Assembly: GCA_963921935.1 (NCBI GenBank)
Contig: OY998175.1
Span: forward strand, 230,942,122-231,006,121
Reading direction: 5' to 3'
Source: Galeruca laticollis
Lineage: Eukaryota; Arthropoda; Insecta; Coleoptera; Chrysomelidae
Length of the DNA: 64,000 nucleotides
The notes under the pieces are model-generated. The model did not search any database and was not told where the DNA came from. It was given only the letters and a program-made list of their open reading frames with translations. The stretch's first letter is position 1, and the number at the start of each line of letters is the position of its first letter. A program made the position numbers and the translations under genes. This document shows, one piece after another, positions 22,225 to 34,069 of the stretch.

Positions 22225-22256
22225 AATACTAGAATAAATCATATTAAGTGAACAGG

Positions 22257-22628
22257 AATTGAAATCACTCATAGAAGCAGTAGAGGTTAGATTATCTCTA
22301 AAAATCGAAGATCTGTACAGAAAACTGAATAACGTAGAAGCAGAAAACCTTCATCTTTTGAATAAGATTGAGAACATTGAAAGGAAAGCGGAAGAAAATA
22401 ATATAGTGATTTTTGGACTCGATACCAAATCCGAGGAAATAACGCCTGAATATATTTGTAATGAGCTAGGGCGACTAGTAAACGTTACTATAAATGAGAG
22501 CGACCTGAATAATATTTACTCTTTCGGTAGGAAAGGAGGAGCCCCTGTCAAAGTGTAATTTGTTTCATACTTGAAAAAGTCAGAAGTACTTAAAAACGCA
22601 AAGAATCTCAAAGGTACCAACATAAGCG
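22257..22628 (+). pseudogene. LINE-B copy 1 ORF1, N-terminal part
   Basis: A coiled coil (KIEDLYRKLNNVEAENLHLL, about residues 15-45) is followed by an RRM-like domain (ENNIVIFGLDTKSEE, then YICNELGRLVNVTI). It matches ORF1 of copy 2 closely (NNIIIFGLGES; YVCQELKRLLEVNI). Stops and frame changes occur after about 22556. The frame is broken by the element inserted at 22631. Confidence 0.75.
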
Positions 22629-22630
22629 TA

Positions 22631-24708
22631 CCCAGCTAACACAAAAACATATTGAATACATATATGTTACATATTTTTTGAAATATAAAAGTTACAGTTA
22701 TATAAAACTGAAGTCACAACTAGAAAATATTTATGTATTGAATACTGACAAAGGCCGGCACAGCTAGAGAACAATAATGATATAAGAAATACATATTATA
22801 AATTATATCTCAAATATCTCCAAATTACTATGTAATATATATGTAAAAATGAGATAATATCTAGAGAATATTTATGTACTAAATATTACATAATATAGAT
22901 GTAACAAAAGTTACCTAATTTTTCTTTTGCCTCACCCCTTACCTAAAATATTTTATTTCATTGGATCTTAGAAAAAATTCAGAAAAATCTGTTAAAATAT
23001 TATTTTTCATAGATGAAATGAAATACAATATTTTTAGTAGTATTGATAGCCAAAAGATTAAGGAACTATTGTTACTATATTATCCAATACCTACCTTATG
23101 AATATTTCAAATTTAAAGCAACTTAATACAATTTAATATTTATATATTGTAAATGGTATTTATCTATCTTTGGAATTCAGTAGCTGGTACTTAGTTACTA
23201 AAAAAAAACAGCAAATAGATGCATATAAGTACATTTATTTTATTAACATAAAAAAGAGAAACTAATGAAAAAAAATATTGCAAAACTAAAAAAATTCAAA
23301 AACTAAATAATAATAAAATATAAAAAAATAATGCAAAACAAATGGATATTCAAAAACAAAACAATAATTAACCATGGAAAATATTCTCTTAGAAGACTTT
23401 TCGAGGTCCACTTGTAAGCGAGCGAGCAATATTAAGGGATATTATCCATTGTTCTTCCCTCTGGAGTCTCTTTACTTAACCTTATCCACACCAAGGTGAT
23501 TTGATCAAAATCAGTGCATGTCATATTAAACTGTTTCAGTAACGTTTCTAAAAATGTAGGTATATATTAATTATATTGAATAAATAAATCATATAGTAAC
23601 AATACCTTGAGATGACTTAATTGATTTTAAATTCCTCATTTTGTAGTTATTTCTATGTCCTAACAATTATGTATTTCTGGTTCACCGTCACCATTTTAAG
23701 ATTGTACTACGTATCGTTTTTCTGTCTTATTGATAAATCACAGAAGCCTTTCAATTTTTTTCGTTTTAAACAGTTATTTTGCCTAAAATTCATAATATAT
23801 ATTAATCTAAGTATTCGAATATAAATAAATTTCAACAGATAAGTGATAATTATTCGATTTCGAAATATTTTGTCTTGACTTACTACCTGTGGTCAGAAGA
23901 TTAAAGATGTGTATTTTATTTGATATTATTACAAAATCTACTTGAGCCCTATGTGCATACCTGGGCTGCGGTATTTGTTTCGGATGACCGACTCCCTACA
24001 GAGGGAATTATTGTTAAATCATGTCTAGTTGTAAGTTAAAACGAAAATATTATCTTGAAAATTACTTTGGTGAGATGGGTATAATGTGATTTGTAATTGT
24101 TTAGTATATTGTATATTTCAATATACTTAACCTTTTTAATACGTTTGGTAAATAATCTTTTGTAAACGACAGTTGAATGAACGACTTCATGGGTGATGTC
24201 CTTTGCCTGTTGAAAATAGTAATAATAATATCACTCACATGATATGTTTTCCATTCCTCTACAAACAAAACTAAAAACAAACACACAGACGAAACTAAAG
24301 AAAAACCTTTTAAAACGTTAGTATACTTGCAGGTATGTGGGTAGATCGACTCGTGACAATTTAAAGGTTATAATATTGAAGAGCTTTTTTCTTTTTCTTT
24401 AGAAAGACAGGTTCGTAAGAAATACATATGAAATATATAAGATATTTTATGTAACAAATTTTACATAATAAATATAATATAAAAAAATTTCATATTTATG
24501 TAGCAGAATTTACATCTTGAATACATATAAAATTAGATATATCCAATATATAAAACATTTGATAATATAAATATTGAGAATATATAACAAAATTTATAAA
24601 GATTTTGTTACATAAATGCTACATAAAAAATATATAAACGCTTTAAATAAAAATCATTCCTCCTCTGTTATATATTTTTATGTAACAAATACATTTGTGT
24701 TTGGTGGC
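22631..24708. mobile_element. TIR DNA element (2.1 kb) with TA target duplication
   Basis: The ends are CCCAGCTAACACAAA and, inverted, GCCACCAAACACAAA, matching at 12 of 15 bases. TA precedes it (22629-22630) and follows it (24709-24710). Leaving out the element and one TA makes the LINE-B ORF1 codons around the site line up one for one with copy 2. Both subterminal 300 bp are full of short ATGTAACA / TGTTACAT motifs. No transposase frame is visible in the middle, so it is non-autonomous. Superfamily unknown. Confidence 0.7.
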
Positions 24709-25067
24709 TAGCTAATGACCTAACACTCATCCCGCGAGAGGAGCACAAGATTTTAAGAAAACACCTAATTCTGGCGAAAGCAAATAATCATATAAACTGC
24801 TACATACGAAGAAACAAACTATTTGTGGACGAAAAAATATATTCTCCTGAAGAATTAGAAGTAATAGAAACTACTGAAATAAACATACCGAAATCAAATA
24901 GCGAACCTGCGACCCCGAAACGAGATAAAGCAGTGGCAAACATTCCCAAAATAACAGTTGGGCAAACATCATTTATTCCAAAAGAATTAACAACCGGTTC
25001 CGGAAAAAAAGAAGAACAATCAAATAATTTATGTATGTTAATTTACTATTTTTACTTTCTGTCTTAA
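24709..25067 (+). pseudogene. LINE-B copy 1 ORF1, C-terminal part
   Basis: This resumes ORF1 with NDLTLIPREEHKILRK and INCYIRRNKLFVDEK, matching the C-terminal domain of copy 2 (LYCYIRGKKLFIDG). A Ser/Pro/Lys-rich tail follows (SNSEPATPKRDK) as in copy 2 (SNSAPHTP). Confidence 0.75.
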
Positions 25068-25153
25068 ATAACTTCTTCAAAAATCTTAATAATGTCTTCA
25101 TACTTTGTTATTATATAAAAACCAAATAATTATTGTGAATACTGTCAAATAAT

Positions 25154-26221
25154 TTGAAACTGTTTACTGGTTGGTGCATTCACATGGATGAATATATAAG
25201 AAATTTTATGCCAGAAAAAATAACAACATATCCCCTAAATTATACAAATGAAGCAGAAGAAGTTTTTTCTCTGAATAACCAATTGAATAACTTCAAGATT
25301 CTTAATACTAATATTTGTAGTGTTTCAAAAAATATAGATGAATTAAAAATATATCTTGAGGAACTTGAGACATGTTTCGAGTGCATAGTTTTAACAGAAA
25401 CTTGGCGAGTCCCGGATACGTCCTTCCTCAACATGGCCAACTACACAACCCTATACAATGGAGGTAGCTCTAACCAAAATGATGGTGTTATCGTCTTTGC
25501 AAAAACAAACTCATACCATTCGCATGAACATATTCAGATAAACGGAGGTATATTATTGAAAATTGTAATGGTTATGGATAAGCTGAATTTTTGCATTTTA
25601 GCATTCTATAGATCTCCAGCAAGTCGAATTGACGACTTTCTTGACCAGCTTGGGGATATTCTAAATAAAGAAAGTAATCAACATTATTATAGCTTATTTG
25701 TAGGTGACAGAAATATCGACTTGATGAAAATAACTGAAGATTCAAGAAATTATCTCGATATGATGAGTGAGCATGGCTTTCAATCAACTATTAATACTAC
25801 AACAAGAGCGAGAAATGGATCTAAATCATTTCTTGATCATATATTCATTAAAACAACACAACAAAACTTCAATAACATATTACCTCTCACTATATCAACA
25901 TCAATTACAGACCACTACATAACGTTGTTGCAAATTGTACTGAATGAAACTAAAAGCAATTCAATAAACGAAAAATATTTTCGAAAAGTAGACGAACAAT
26001 TATTACAAAAAGCAATTAATAGTTTAAGTTGGAAAAATGAATTTTACCCAATGCATGATATTGAATCGACAACAGAAAAATTCATCAACATCATAAACAC
26101 ATGTGTACAAAAATCAGCTCAATACTTCAGATTAAAAAATAGTCAACGTAAAAGGAAAAATTGGATAACAAAATCATTGATAGAACACATCAACCAAAAA
26201 AATCATTCATTTTTATTATAG
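25154..26221 (+). pseudogene. LINE-B copy 1 ORF2, endonuclease domain
   Basis: Apurinic-like endonuclease of 300-odd residues: FKILNTNICSVSKNIDEL, VLTETWR, FAFYRSP-type block (LAFYRSPAS), VGDRNID (the family usually has GDFN), FLDHIFIK and ITDHYITL. The change of Phe to Arg in GDFN may weaken folding. The frame runs open from about the ATG at 25184 (MDEYIRNF) to a stop at 26221, in the linker before RT. Confidence 0.8.
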
Positions 26222-28091
26222 AAAGAAAATCCAAATAATGTAAACTTGAAAAATGATTATTTGACGAAAAAAAAAGAAACGGGAAAGAAAATAAAGACTG
26301 CAAAAGAAAATTATTATAAAAAATTAGTTGAGAAAGAACAAAATGCAAGTAAAAAACTTTGGACACTGTTAATGACATTCCGAATATTAAGACAGCAGAA
26401 ATGATAAATAATATTAGGAATGAAAAAAATGAGATCGTCACAGATCCAAAAGATGCTGCTGATATATTTAACAACTTCTTCGCGAATGTGGGGGAAACTT
26501 TGGCAAAGAACATACGACAAAATCCCAATTACAAAAGTAAAAAATATATAAATGAAAATTCACTTTTTCTTACACCAACGAATACTACTGAGGTTAAAAA
26601 TACAATAATTAGTTTAAAAAACAAAAAGGCTCCCGGGCTTGATGGAATGAAAGCTGAAACTCTAAAGATTATTGCAAAATTCATATGTGAACCTTTGACG
26701 GACATCATAGATAAATATTTCGAATCAGGCATATTTCCTTCGATTCTAAAGAAATCTCTTATAACTCCAATTTTCAAAAAGAGGATACAGAAAATATTTC
26801 AAACTATAGGCCTATTGCACTTCTATCTTCAATAAGCAAAGTCTTTGAAAAAATTATAAAAACAAGACTTATGACATACCTATCAAACTATAATCTGCTG
26901 TCGACATCCCAGTATGGCTTCAGAGAACAAAAATCTACCAATGATGCAATCCATTCCTTGACAAAAGCCATCTACGAATCCTTGGATTCAAGCACTCCAT
27001 CTATTGGGTTTTTTTGGATCTAAAATAGACGTTCGATACTGTCGACCACTCCATACTTTTAGATACACTAGAAGATATGGGTGTAAGGGGTTTAGCTCAT
27101 AATTTATTCAAAGTTATCTAACAAGCAGAACACAAAACACTAAATTCAAAAATCATGTGAGTGAAGAGATCAACATTAAATGTGGTGTACCTCAAGGAAC
27201 AGTATTAGAGCCGGTGCTATTCGTAATTTACTTAAATAATATATTTGAACAGGAAACAATTGGAAAAATAATCAGCTTCGCGGACGATACTGTGATTTAT
27301 TACAAGCATGATGACTGGTATAATCTCAAAATAAATATTAAAAATGATCTTGGAAAACTCAAAGAAGCAGATTACTCTCAATAAACTTTGACAAAACTGT
27401 ATACTTACCCTTCAGTAGTCATGAAACGTCTCTGCCAGAATACAATCTTAATATCCAACAAATTTTTTCAATTAAACCAGCAAACAGAAATAAATACTTG
27501 GGTATTTACATTGTCAATCACTTACGATGGAACCATCATATGGAATGTTTAACTAAAAAGCTTTGGAGTATCCTATTTCGATTTAAGCAAGTAAGCCAAT
27601 TTTTGAGCTTTAAATGTAAAACAATACTGTACCACAGTTTGATTGAGTCACACCTCAATTATGGCATTATTGGATGGGGAGGAGTTCCAAGGAGCTATCT
27701 AAATGCCCTCGAAGTGTCTCAAAGGTGATTCCTCCGAATGATTCTCAACAAACCTACAAGGTATTCAAGCTCACTACTCTATACTGAAACACAAATATTA
27801 GATGTTAGACAATTATAAATTATTCAGATAGGATGCCATCAATATAAAAATTAATACAAACTTACCACTCAAAATCATAGATACGCGACAAGATCGAATA
27901 ATAAATACTGTATACCAACAGCTCTTAAAACAATAGGCCAAAAAGGTTACTCCTACTTGGCACCTAAATTATTCGGGCAACTACCACAGAGAATTATCGA
28001 TGAGACTTCTTTTAAACGCTTCAAAACTCAACTAGTATCATTTGTTAGAGAAACAGACAAAACAAAAATACACAAAATGATAGAATGCTGA
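26222..28091 (+). pseudogene. LINE-B copy 1 ORF2, reverse transcriptase and C-terminus, multiply broken
   Basis: RT pieces lie in several frames. 26359-26835 has SLKNKKAPGLDGMKAETL and SLITPIFKK. Around 26870-27060 come SQYGFREQKSTNDAI and the catalytic-block remnant. 27157-27384 has KCGVPQGTVLEPVLF and the intact ISFADDTVIYY. 27498-27728 has YHSLIESHLNYGIIGWGG. The C-terminus ends at about 28091 with FKTQLVSFVRE. At least four frame breaks are needed. Confidence 0.8.
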
Positions 28092-28943
28092 ATCAAAAAC
28101 AGAGAAGAGTAAGTACATTTATAATTATTAAAAGGAAAATACATCAAGTATTATCTCTCGCTAACTAGTCGTACAGTCGAAAATCATTCACTTTGCATGG
28201 TTGCCGTGCGTTTAATAATGCCCGTGAACTTTTGATAATTAATTTCAGGATTTATTGTATTTTTGTTATCGTATTATGTACCACTGATTTATGGACGTTT
28301 AATCGCTTTATTGCGTTACTATTTTATGTCAATTTTTGAACTTATATTCATAATAATCTATTGTGTAATTGATTAAAACTAAGTGTGTGTTAGCTTTAAA
28401 TGTAAATATTGTAAATTTGTATAGGTACCTATTATTTATTGGATAATTTTCCACCGGCAATAGACTATATTCGTACTGGCGGTGATCTTAATAGTGAAAC
28501 GTTGTTTCGTACATATTTAGCTGCGTGTTTACTCATAACTAGCAGCGTGTCTATTTATATATAGCACCATGATGCATAACTAGCAGCGTGTCTATTCATA
28601 TCTAGCTGCGTATTCACTCATAACTAGCAGCGTGCTTATTCATATCTAGCATGGTGTTTTTTATACAACCTCTGGATTTTTCACTCCTGTAGCCCTCTCT
28701 GTAAATAATCATTTTTTACATATTAATGTAAAGAATATATTGTAATATTTGACTTATATTTATGTTCATGTATATTTATGTATAGGTTATCCCTCTGCCT
28801 CTGGTACGGATAACAAGCTCCTGCAGCGCAATGCAGGAGATATTATGATATTATGTGATGAGCATTTTTACATTATTTGGCTTCCGAAACCTGCGACTTG
28901 ATATTCAATTTTCTCTTCTGCTCAAACACTGTGTGAGCTGAAA
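28092..28943 (+). other. Noncoding region, possible LTR/leader of a gypsy element
   Basis: No gene. It includes a 42-44-bp tandem repeat (28533-28660) and two adjacent perfect hairpins (28786-28814 and 28818-28839). Just before the SAP-gag fragment is TTTGGCTTCCGAAACC (near 28879), which would suit a primer binding site following an LTR. The LTR idea is only an inference; I could not find a second copy. Confidence 0.35.
28533..28660 (+). repeat. 42-44-bp tandem repeat
   Basis: Units start with CATAACTAGCAGCGTG at 28533, 28575 and 28619, with TATTCATATCTAGC later in the unit. Three units with slight divergence. Confidence 0.8.
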
Positions 28944-29199
28944 ATGAGAGAACTAAAAGCAGAATTGGAAAATTGCGAGTTGGAAACTTCCGGAAAGTAC
29001 AGTGACGGAGACAAAAGATATGATAGACAAGAAGCCGAAGAAGATAGGATGCTGGAATTGTGGCGAGCTAGGGCATGTACGCAGTTCGTGTAAGCCCCTC
29101 TGGAATGCAAACCAAGTTACAGGCAAATTAGAACGGGGTCGGCTACGAGACGGCAGCATCGACCCAGGATCGTTCCAAAAACCATCTCAGATATCGTAA
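28944..29199 (+). pseudogene. gypsy gag fragment with SAP-like motif and CCHC knuckle
   Basis: From the ATG at 28944 the frame gives MRELKAELENCELETSG, a SAP-like signature (L..EL..R.L.T.G). After a frame change the text has CWNCGELGHVRSSC at 29050-29095, a canonical retroviral-type CCHC knuckle. The capsid region between is missing, so this is an internally deleted fragment. A closely similar SAP start lies at 54994. It directly abuts the antisense BEL RT remnant. Confidence 0.6.
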
Positions 29200-29850
29200 C
29201 GGTAACAGACCTAACACGCCTGCAACAGTGTCTTCACAGTAGGTATCAGCGGATGTGATATTATGAGTCCATCCTCTCAGATTGAACATTGCAGTAGACA
29301 TTATGTGTGTATACTCTTCAACGAATTTCCTTAGTTCTTTTTCGTTATCGAGACTAGTCACACAAATATCAACATAAAGAGAATATTTTAGTTTTTTAGC
29401 TGTTTCTTCATATTCTTTAAAAACTTTGTCGAGATGATGTGTAATAAATGCTGATAAAAGAAATGGACTTGGTTTGACACCAAACACTACTCTGCAGTGT
29501 CTATACATTTTTAATTTTTCAGCTTCGTAATCATCCCACCAAAGGAATCTCAGAAAATCCCTGTCACTTTGTTCAACGCTTATTTGTAAAAATGCTTTTT
29601 CAATGTCAGAAATCACACTAATAGGTCTTAAACGAAATTTACCTAGCAAATTGGGAATTAATTCTAGAAAATTGGGTCCTTTTTCCAAACAATTGTTCAA
29701 CGAAACACCCATTTTATCTTTAGCAGACGCATCGAATACTGGGCGTATCTTACTAGTTTTACTTGTTTCCTCAAAAACTGCATGATGTGACAAATAATGA
29801 ACAATGTCTTTCTTTTCAAAATTTTCAGTGACTTGCTCAATAATTCCCAA
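29180..29850 (-). pseudogene. BEL/Pao reverse transcriptase, truncated and mutated
   Basis: A minus-strand BEL/Pao RT: VHYLSHHAVF, RPVFDASAK, VSDIEKAFLQI (usual DIEKAFL), RVVFGVKPSPFLL and LYVDICVTS, where the family's YVDD reads YVDI. Loss of the second catalytic Asp means it could not polymerise. It breaks off near 29180 with the start of the connection (EDTVAGVLGL); RNase H and integrase are absent. It is in the same frame as the protease segment upstream, separated by a TAG near 29851. Confidence 0.85.
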
Positions 29851-29853
29851 CGT

Positions 29854-30609
29854 CTACCATTCTCGAAAAACATTGTCGTAGTCATCAAATTTACCTAAAC
29901 TAATCAACTTTTTTGAATTGAAACACAGTCTACTTTGTGCTATATCTTTGTTACTTGAAATAGTTGGATGACCTTCAGTCCATGGTAGCGGAACTTCATA
30001 ACTATTACCAATATTAAATTTGATGGTATCATAAAATAGTTTCAAAGTATAATTCTCTAAAGTATTATTCGATTTTACTTCGGCAGATTTTCTGATTCCC
30101 AATAATTCTAAATTCCACAAATCGGGTATTGAAAATTCAGTAGAACCAGAAAATAGTTTCATATTTTTGTTTCTAGAATCATATCTTCCCATTATCGTCC
30201 ACCCAAGATGTGTTTCAATAGCAGTTAAATCATGGGTGATGTTTTCTGTATTTCCTGTGAGTAGTTTACCAAAAATTTCCCCTCCCAGTAATAATTCGAT
30301 TTCATGTGGAAAATCTTTGACGTCAATATCATAGATTATTATATTTTTTTTCTTCAGATAATCAATACAAGATGCATCATTAAGTATTGGTATAGAGTTG
30401 CAAATTTTATTCTGATCCAAAACTTCTAAACTACATGCAAATGAGTTATCTAATCTTTTTATTTGAATATTGAACATGCTGTGTACTTGTGGTGAAGACT
30501 GATAACCTCCGAACACCCTTTGAATGATAGTTTCTTCACCTATTTTTTCCAATTTCAAATGTTTTGTACAAGAGGACAGAATATATGATTGCTGTGAACC
30601 CGAGTCCAA
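29854..30609 (-). pseudogene. BEL/Pao aspartic protease region (peptidase A17-like)
   Basis: It begins with the active site (LLDSGSQQSYI; DSGS is the A17 signature) and ends in the conserved link to RT: HLGWTIMGRYDSRN. Then it has SLGKFDDYDNVFREW. An in-frame TAA separates it from the knuckle segment (30610-30648) and a TAG from RT. All three are in one frame, consistent with one original gag-pol. Confidence 0.85.
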
Positions 30610-30648
30610 TAATGCTCGAACGAGTTTCTCATCATTTCCATTTAAAAT

Positions 30649-31134
30649 TTATACAATTACAGTTTGCAGTAGGACAGTCTTTGTGTAATTACTTGTCAAA
30701 ATATTGTCCACCGCTTTCTCTTCAGGTTTTTCTTTCTTGGTATTCAAATCAGGGCACATTATCGGGTAATGTTTTCTTGAATAAATCAGACACCTAACAT
30801 AAGATTTACAATTTTTACTTGTGTGATTTTGTTTGAGACATGCAAGGCAACCCTTTCTTTTCATGATAAGATTCTTCTTCTCATCGAATGATAATTTTTG
30901 TGCCTTCAAACAGTCCTGACTTGAATGCGACTTCTCACAAAATAGACAAGATGGAAATTTCTTACCGTCTTCGTCTTCCTCCTTAGAGCTAGCTGAGTAT
31001 AAGGCTGCTGCTGCATATAGCTCACCCTCACCTAGTTGTCGTCGGTTCCTTCTAGACGTATACTTGATGTTCTCCTTTCGAAAGCTTGCCTGTGCCAAAC
31101 TGATTCTTTCTTCGGATTCCACTTCGCTTCTCAA
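30649..31134 (-). pseudogene. BEL/Pao gag, zinc-knuckle segment
   Basis: It has the knuckle series typical of BEL gags: CLFCEKSHSSQDC, then CLACLKQNHTSKNC, and a decayed third (RCLIYSRKHYPIMC). The frame differs from the gag segment upstream (31131-32045), so one frameshift lies near 31131. Confidence 0.85.
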
Positions 31135-32129
31135 AAATCTGGTAATAAAGATAAATTATCAGTTTCCAAAATATCATTTCCCTTAGTTTTGTCCTGAATA
31201 AATGAATATTTATTTCTATATGCATTTCTATGCCTTTCCCAAACCTTTAATAGGTCTTCTGGTAACGCTGACTCGACGAGTGGAAATAACATAGCTGCAT
31301 ACTTCTCCTTTGTAACACCCAGTGTTTCCAAAGCCCTCAATTGAGTTTCTAACTTATAATATAATTGAGAAAGTGTCATACCTGTATCTTCCATGGCCTG
31401 TTTCAGGACCAAACTCAACAACTCTCTTACATATACTTCAATAAGGAATTCGTCCCTGGCGAATTTGGCCTTCAACTGGTCAATAGCAATATTGTAGTTC
31501 GCGCCTGACGGTGGAAAGCTCTCTATCAGTTCTCTAGCGGCAGAACCCTCTTCAGTGGACTGGAGCAGGTACTGAAATTTGTCCTCCAAATCGATATCAT
31601 CGTCGTCATGGATTTTTTTGAATTGCCCCCAGAAACCAATCCAATTTTTGACATTTCCGTCAAATATTCTCAACTCAATTTTCGGAAGATGAAATTTTCT
31701 CTTGGTGTGTTCGCTGCAACCGCGTGAACTGCATTGGTCCTCTTCTATATTTTTCTTAAGGAAAAATTCACATCTTGATCTGTATTCAATCAATGCTCCC
31801 CGAAAATATTCAACTTGATTGTATTCTTCCTCAAAAGATGCGTCGTCAATGTCTGTAGATAGTAGTAGTTCTCTTATATTTTTGTCTGCCCTGAACAATA
31901 TATCTCTCTTGTCTTCTAATTGTCTCGAAACTGCTAACAGATGTTGATTATTTGTGAATTCATTGAGTAACATCTGGTCCAACTCTTTGCAGATTTTTGA
32001 AAAGTTTTTTCTGATGAATTCTCTTTCCTTCTTGATATTTTCCATTTCTTAACTTATTGAGTCGAAATAAACTTATGTGTTTGACAGTTTTTATTAATTC
32101 AAGAAGTCCCTCCTTCAAATCTGACATTT
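31131..32129 (-). pseudogene. BEL/Pao gag, N-terminal and capsid (DUF1759) segment
   Basis: A likely start is the ATG at about 32127 (MSDLKEGLLELIKTVK). A frameshift near 32045 leads into the long frame with MENIKKEREFIRKNFSK. The DUF1759 capsid region is clear: HLPKIELRIFDGNVKNWIGF, FQYLLQSTEEGSAARELIES, and LVLKQAMEDTGMTLSQLYYK. It forms the particle shell in BEL/Pao elements. No 5' LTR could be delimited upstream. Confidence 0.85.
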
Positions 32130-32189
32130 TTTTTTTAGTGAAATATATAGGGTGATAATAACAACAAAGTATTCCTAACACCACCCGTC

Positions 32190-32970
32190 GTAATAAAAAC
32201 TATTAAATAAATAAGAAAAACATTACAATAGGTTCTGCATATTGACAAGGGTCTTTTTGCTTGAGAGACTTTATTAGTCAGTGGCAGAACTCTGCAATCT
32301 ACCCTAGACTTTTGAGTTACATTGGCGAATTAAGTATAAGTCAATAGTTAAGTATAGATATACCGTTCGTATAAATTTATCCCACATGTTGTGTAAAAAT
32401 TATTTAAATAAATAAGAAAAACAGTAGAATATTTAAATAATTATAACCTTCATCAAAATTCAAAAAAAATTCCAAATAATATTTCAAACATTATGAATTT
32501 TTCTAAAATTTTTCGAAGGATTTCTCAAAAGTTTTCCAAAGTTATCATATTTTCCAAAAAAATGTTATCAAATTTGTCGTACCTTACGGTTTTCAAGGAT
32601 TTCCCAAAATTTTCAAAATTCCTAAAATTATCTTTTTTCTATCTTTTTTAAAAATCCAAAATTTCAAAAATTTTCCAAGCATTTTTCAAAAATTTCTCAA
32701 AAAAATTTGGAAAAATGTAAATACTTATAAACCAGAGAATTTTCGAAAAATTTCAACTTTTACATTATTTTCCAAATTTGTTAAGAACCTTCAGAATTAT
32801 TTTAAAAGGAGAGACAACCTTTATCAATTTTTTTGGTCAATAAGTAATTATTTTTAATAATAATGCTCAAAATCGGATGAAACGTGTTTATTATGACATG
32901 TTACGTTATATCGCAGTAATAAAAGCGAATTAAACTACTATGATTACATTTGATTGTGTTACAAGGTCTA
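32190..32970. other. AT-rich gap before the EcKL gene
   Basis: No TE or gene recognised. At 32460-32770 it is a low-complexity patchwork of TTTTCCAAAA / TTTCAAAAATTT motifs. Two loosely similar segments (around 32180-32220 and 32390-32430, each with AAATAAATAAGAAAAAC) are direct repeats. The promoter of the EcKL gene presumably lies here, but no box is distinctive. Confidence 0.5.
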
Positions 32971-33819
32971 ATGATGATTGCTAAGTCCACACTATCTAAC
33001 GAAATAAATTCTCCTCATTCAGTCGTGTCAGATAAACCTACCGAGATGGAACTAACTGAGGAGCAACAAAAATTGATAAATCGTATCGCACTCGAGAACG
33101 GTTTAAGTGATTTTCAACTAGTGAAAACTCCGGGTTCAATAAAAGGTGATAACTTCCTAGGAATCCTTACAGCTATCACTTTAACCGACAGACAAAAAAC
33201 TTTAGAACTAATTTTAAAATCAGCTCACACGAATGAAGCTTTTAGGAAAGCAGCGCCAATTCACGGAATGTACGATAGGGAAATTTATATGTACAGAAAA
33301 GTGTTCGAAGAATTTAAAAAGTTTCAAGAAGAATACAACATCTCCAATCCTTTCGACAGCATTCCAAAGATGTACGGGTATTGCATAGACGATACAGAAG
33401 AATGTTTTGTGATGGAAAATTTGAAAAAAACCGGTTACCAACTTTGGAATAAAACTATCCCGATGAATGACGGACACGTTAGGGCGGTTCTGATAGAATA
33501 CGCCAAATTCCACGCCATATCTTTCGCCATGAAACGTAAAAATCCCAAATTGTTTGCGGAACTGACAGAGCCTCTTAGAAAAAACGTTTTCGAAAGCAAA
33601 GACATGTTGGAAAATAAGGATAAGCTCAGGGGATACGTCAAGGCAGTCATGGATAATGGGAATAAAGCTGTAGCAGACGATCCAGAACTGATCGAGTGTC
33701 TGGAAAAGGTCGAAATCAAAGTATTCGATCTGTTCGAGAATGGATTCAATAACGAAGATTTTAAGTTGGTTGTTAGTCACGGCGATTGTTGGTGTAATAA
33801 CTTTTTGTTCAAATATAAG
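32971..33819 (+). CDS. EcKL / CHK-kinase-like gene, exon 1
   Basis: This is the only clear host gene. It encodes a small-molecule kinase-like protein of the insect EcKL (ecdysteroid 22-kinase-like, CHK) family, whose members phosphorylate ecdysteroids or xenobiotic-derived metabolites in the cytosol. Visible are the N-lobe (SIKGDNFLGILTAITL, then LILKSAH), the CYIDD-type hinge block (YCIDDTEECFVMENLKKTGY) and the catalytic Brenner-type motif HGDCWCNNFLF at the exon end. ATG 32971 is the first in frame; ATG 33046 (MELTEEQ) is an alternative. The exon ends at AAG|GTAAAT in phase 0. C-terminal exons are at 51984 and 53987. Its substrate is unknown. Confidence 0.85.
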
Positions 33820-34069
33820 GTAAATATACGCTATATTATTTTTTCGTATAACAAATTTGAACAGTTGAGCGTTTGAACATAATTTGAGAATCTCTCTGTA
33901 TAGTCGATAGTATTAAATCGAACTTGGTTATCATTTCAATTGTTTTGTTAGATTTAAAGCGTCGAATCTCGAAAACTAACAATAATATGGAAGTAAAAAT
34001 TCTACAGTTCGGAAATCAATTTTTGTATAATACACAAATTGTTTATATTAATTTTATAGAGAAGTGAGA

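Larger units (their letters stand above)
22225..28091 (+). mobile_element. LINE-B copy 1 (CR1/Kiri-like), interrupted by a TIR element
   Basis: A degenerate plus-strand non-LTR element: ORF1 (22257-22628 and 24709-25067) and ORF2 (endonuclease 25154-26221, RT and C-terminus to 28091). It is a diverged relative of the minus-strand copy at 41953-46490. ORF1 with coiled coil plus RRM-like domain and the RT style fit the CR1/Kiri group; the clade name is an inference. Confidence 0.8.

Noticed and set aside
23621..23824. Small hydrophobic ORF inside the TIR element as a possible transposase remnant
   Set aside because: 67 codons of Phe/Tyr/Ile-rich text in AT-rich DNA; no DDE or DNA-binding motif.
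33220..33780. Long minus-strand frame opposite EcKL exon 1
   Set aside because: Shadow of the real exon; the plus-strand frame has kinase motifs and correct splice signals.
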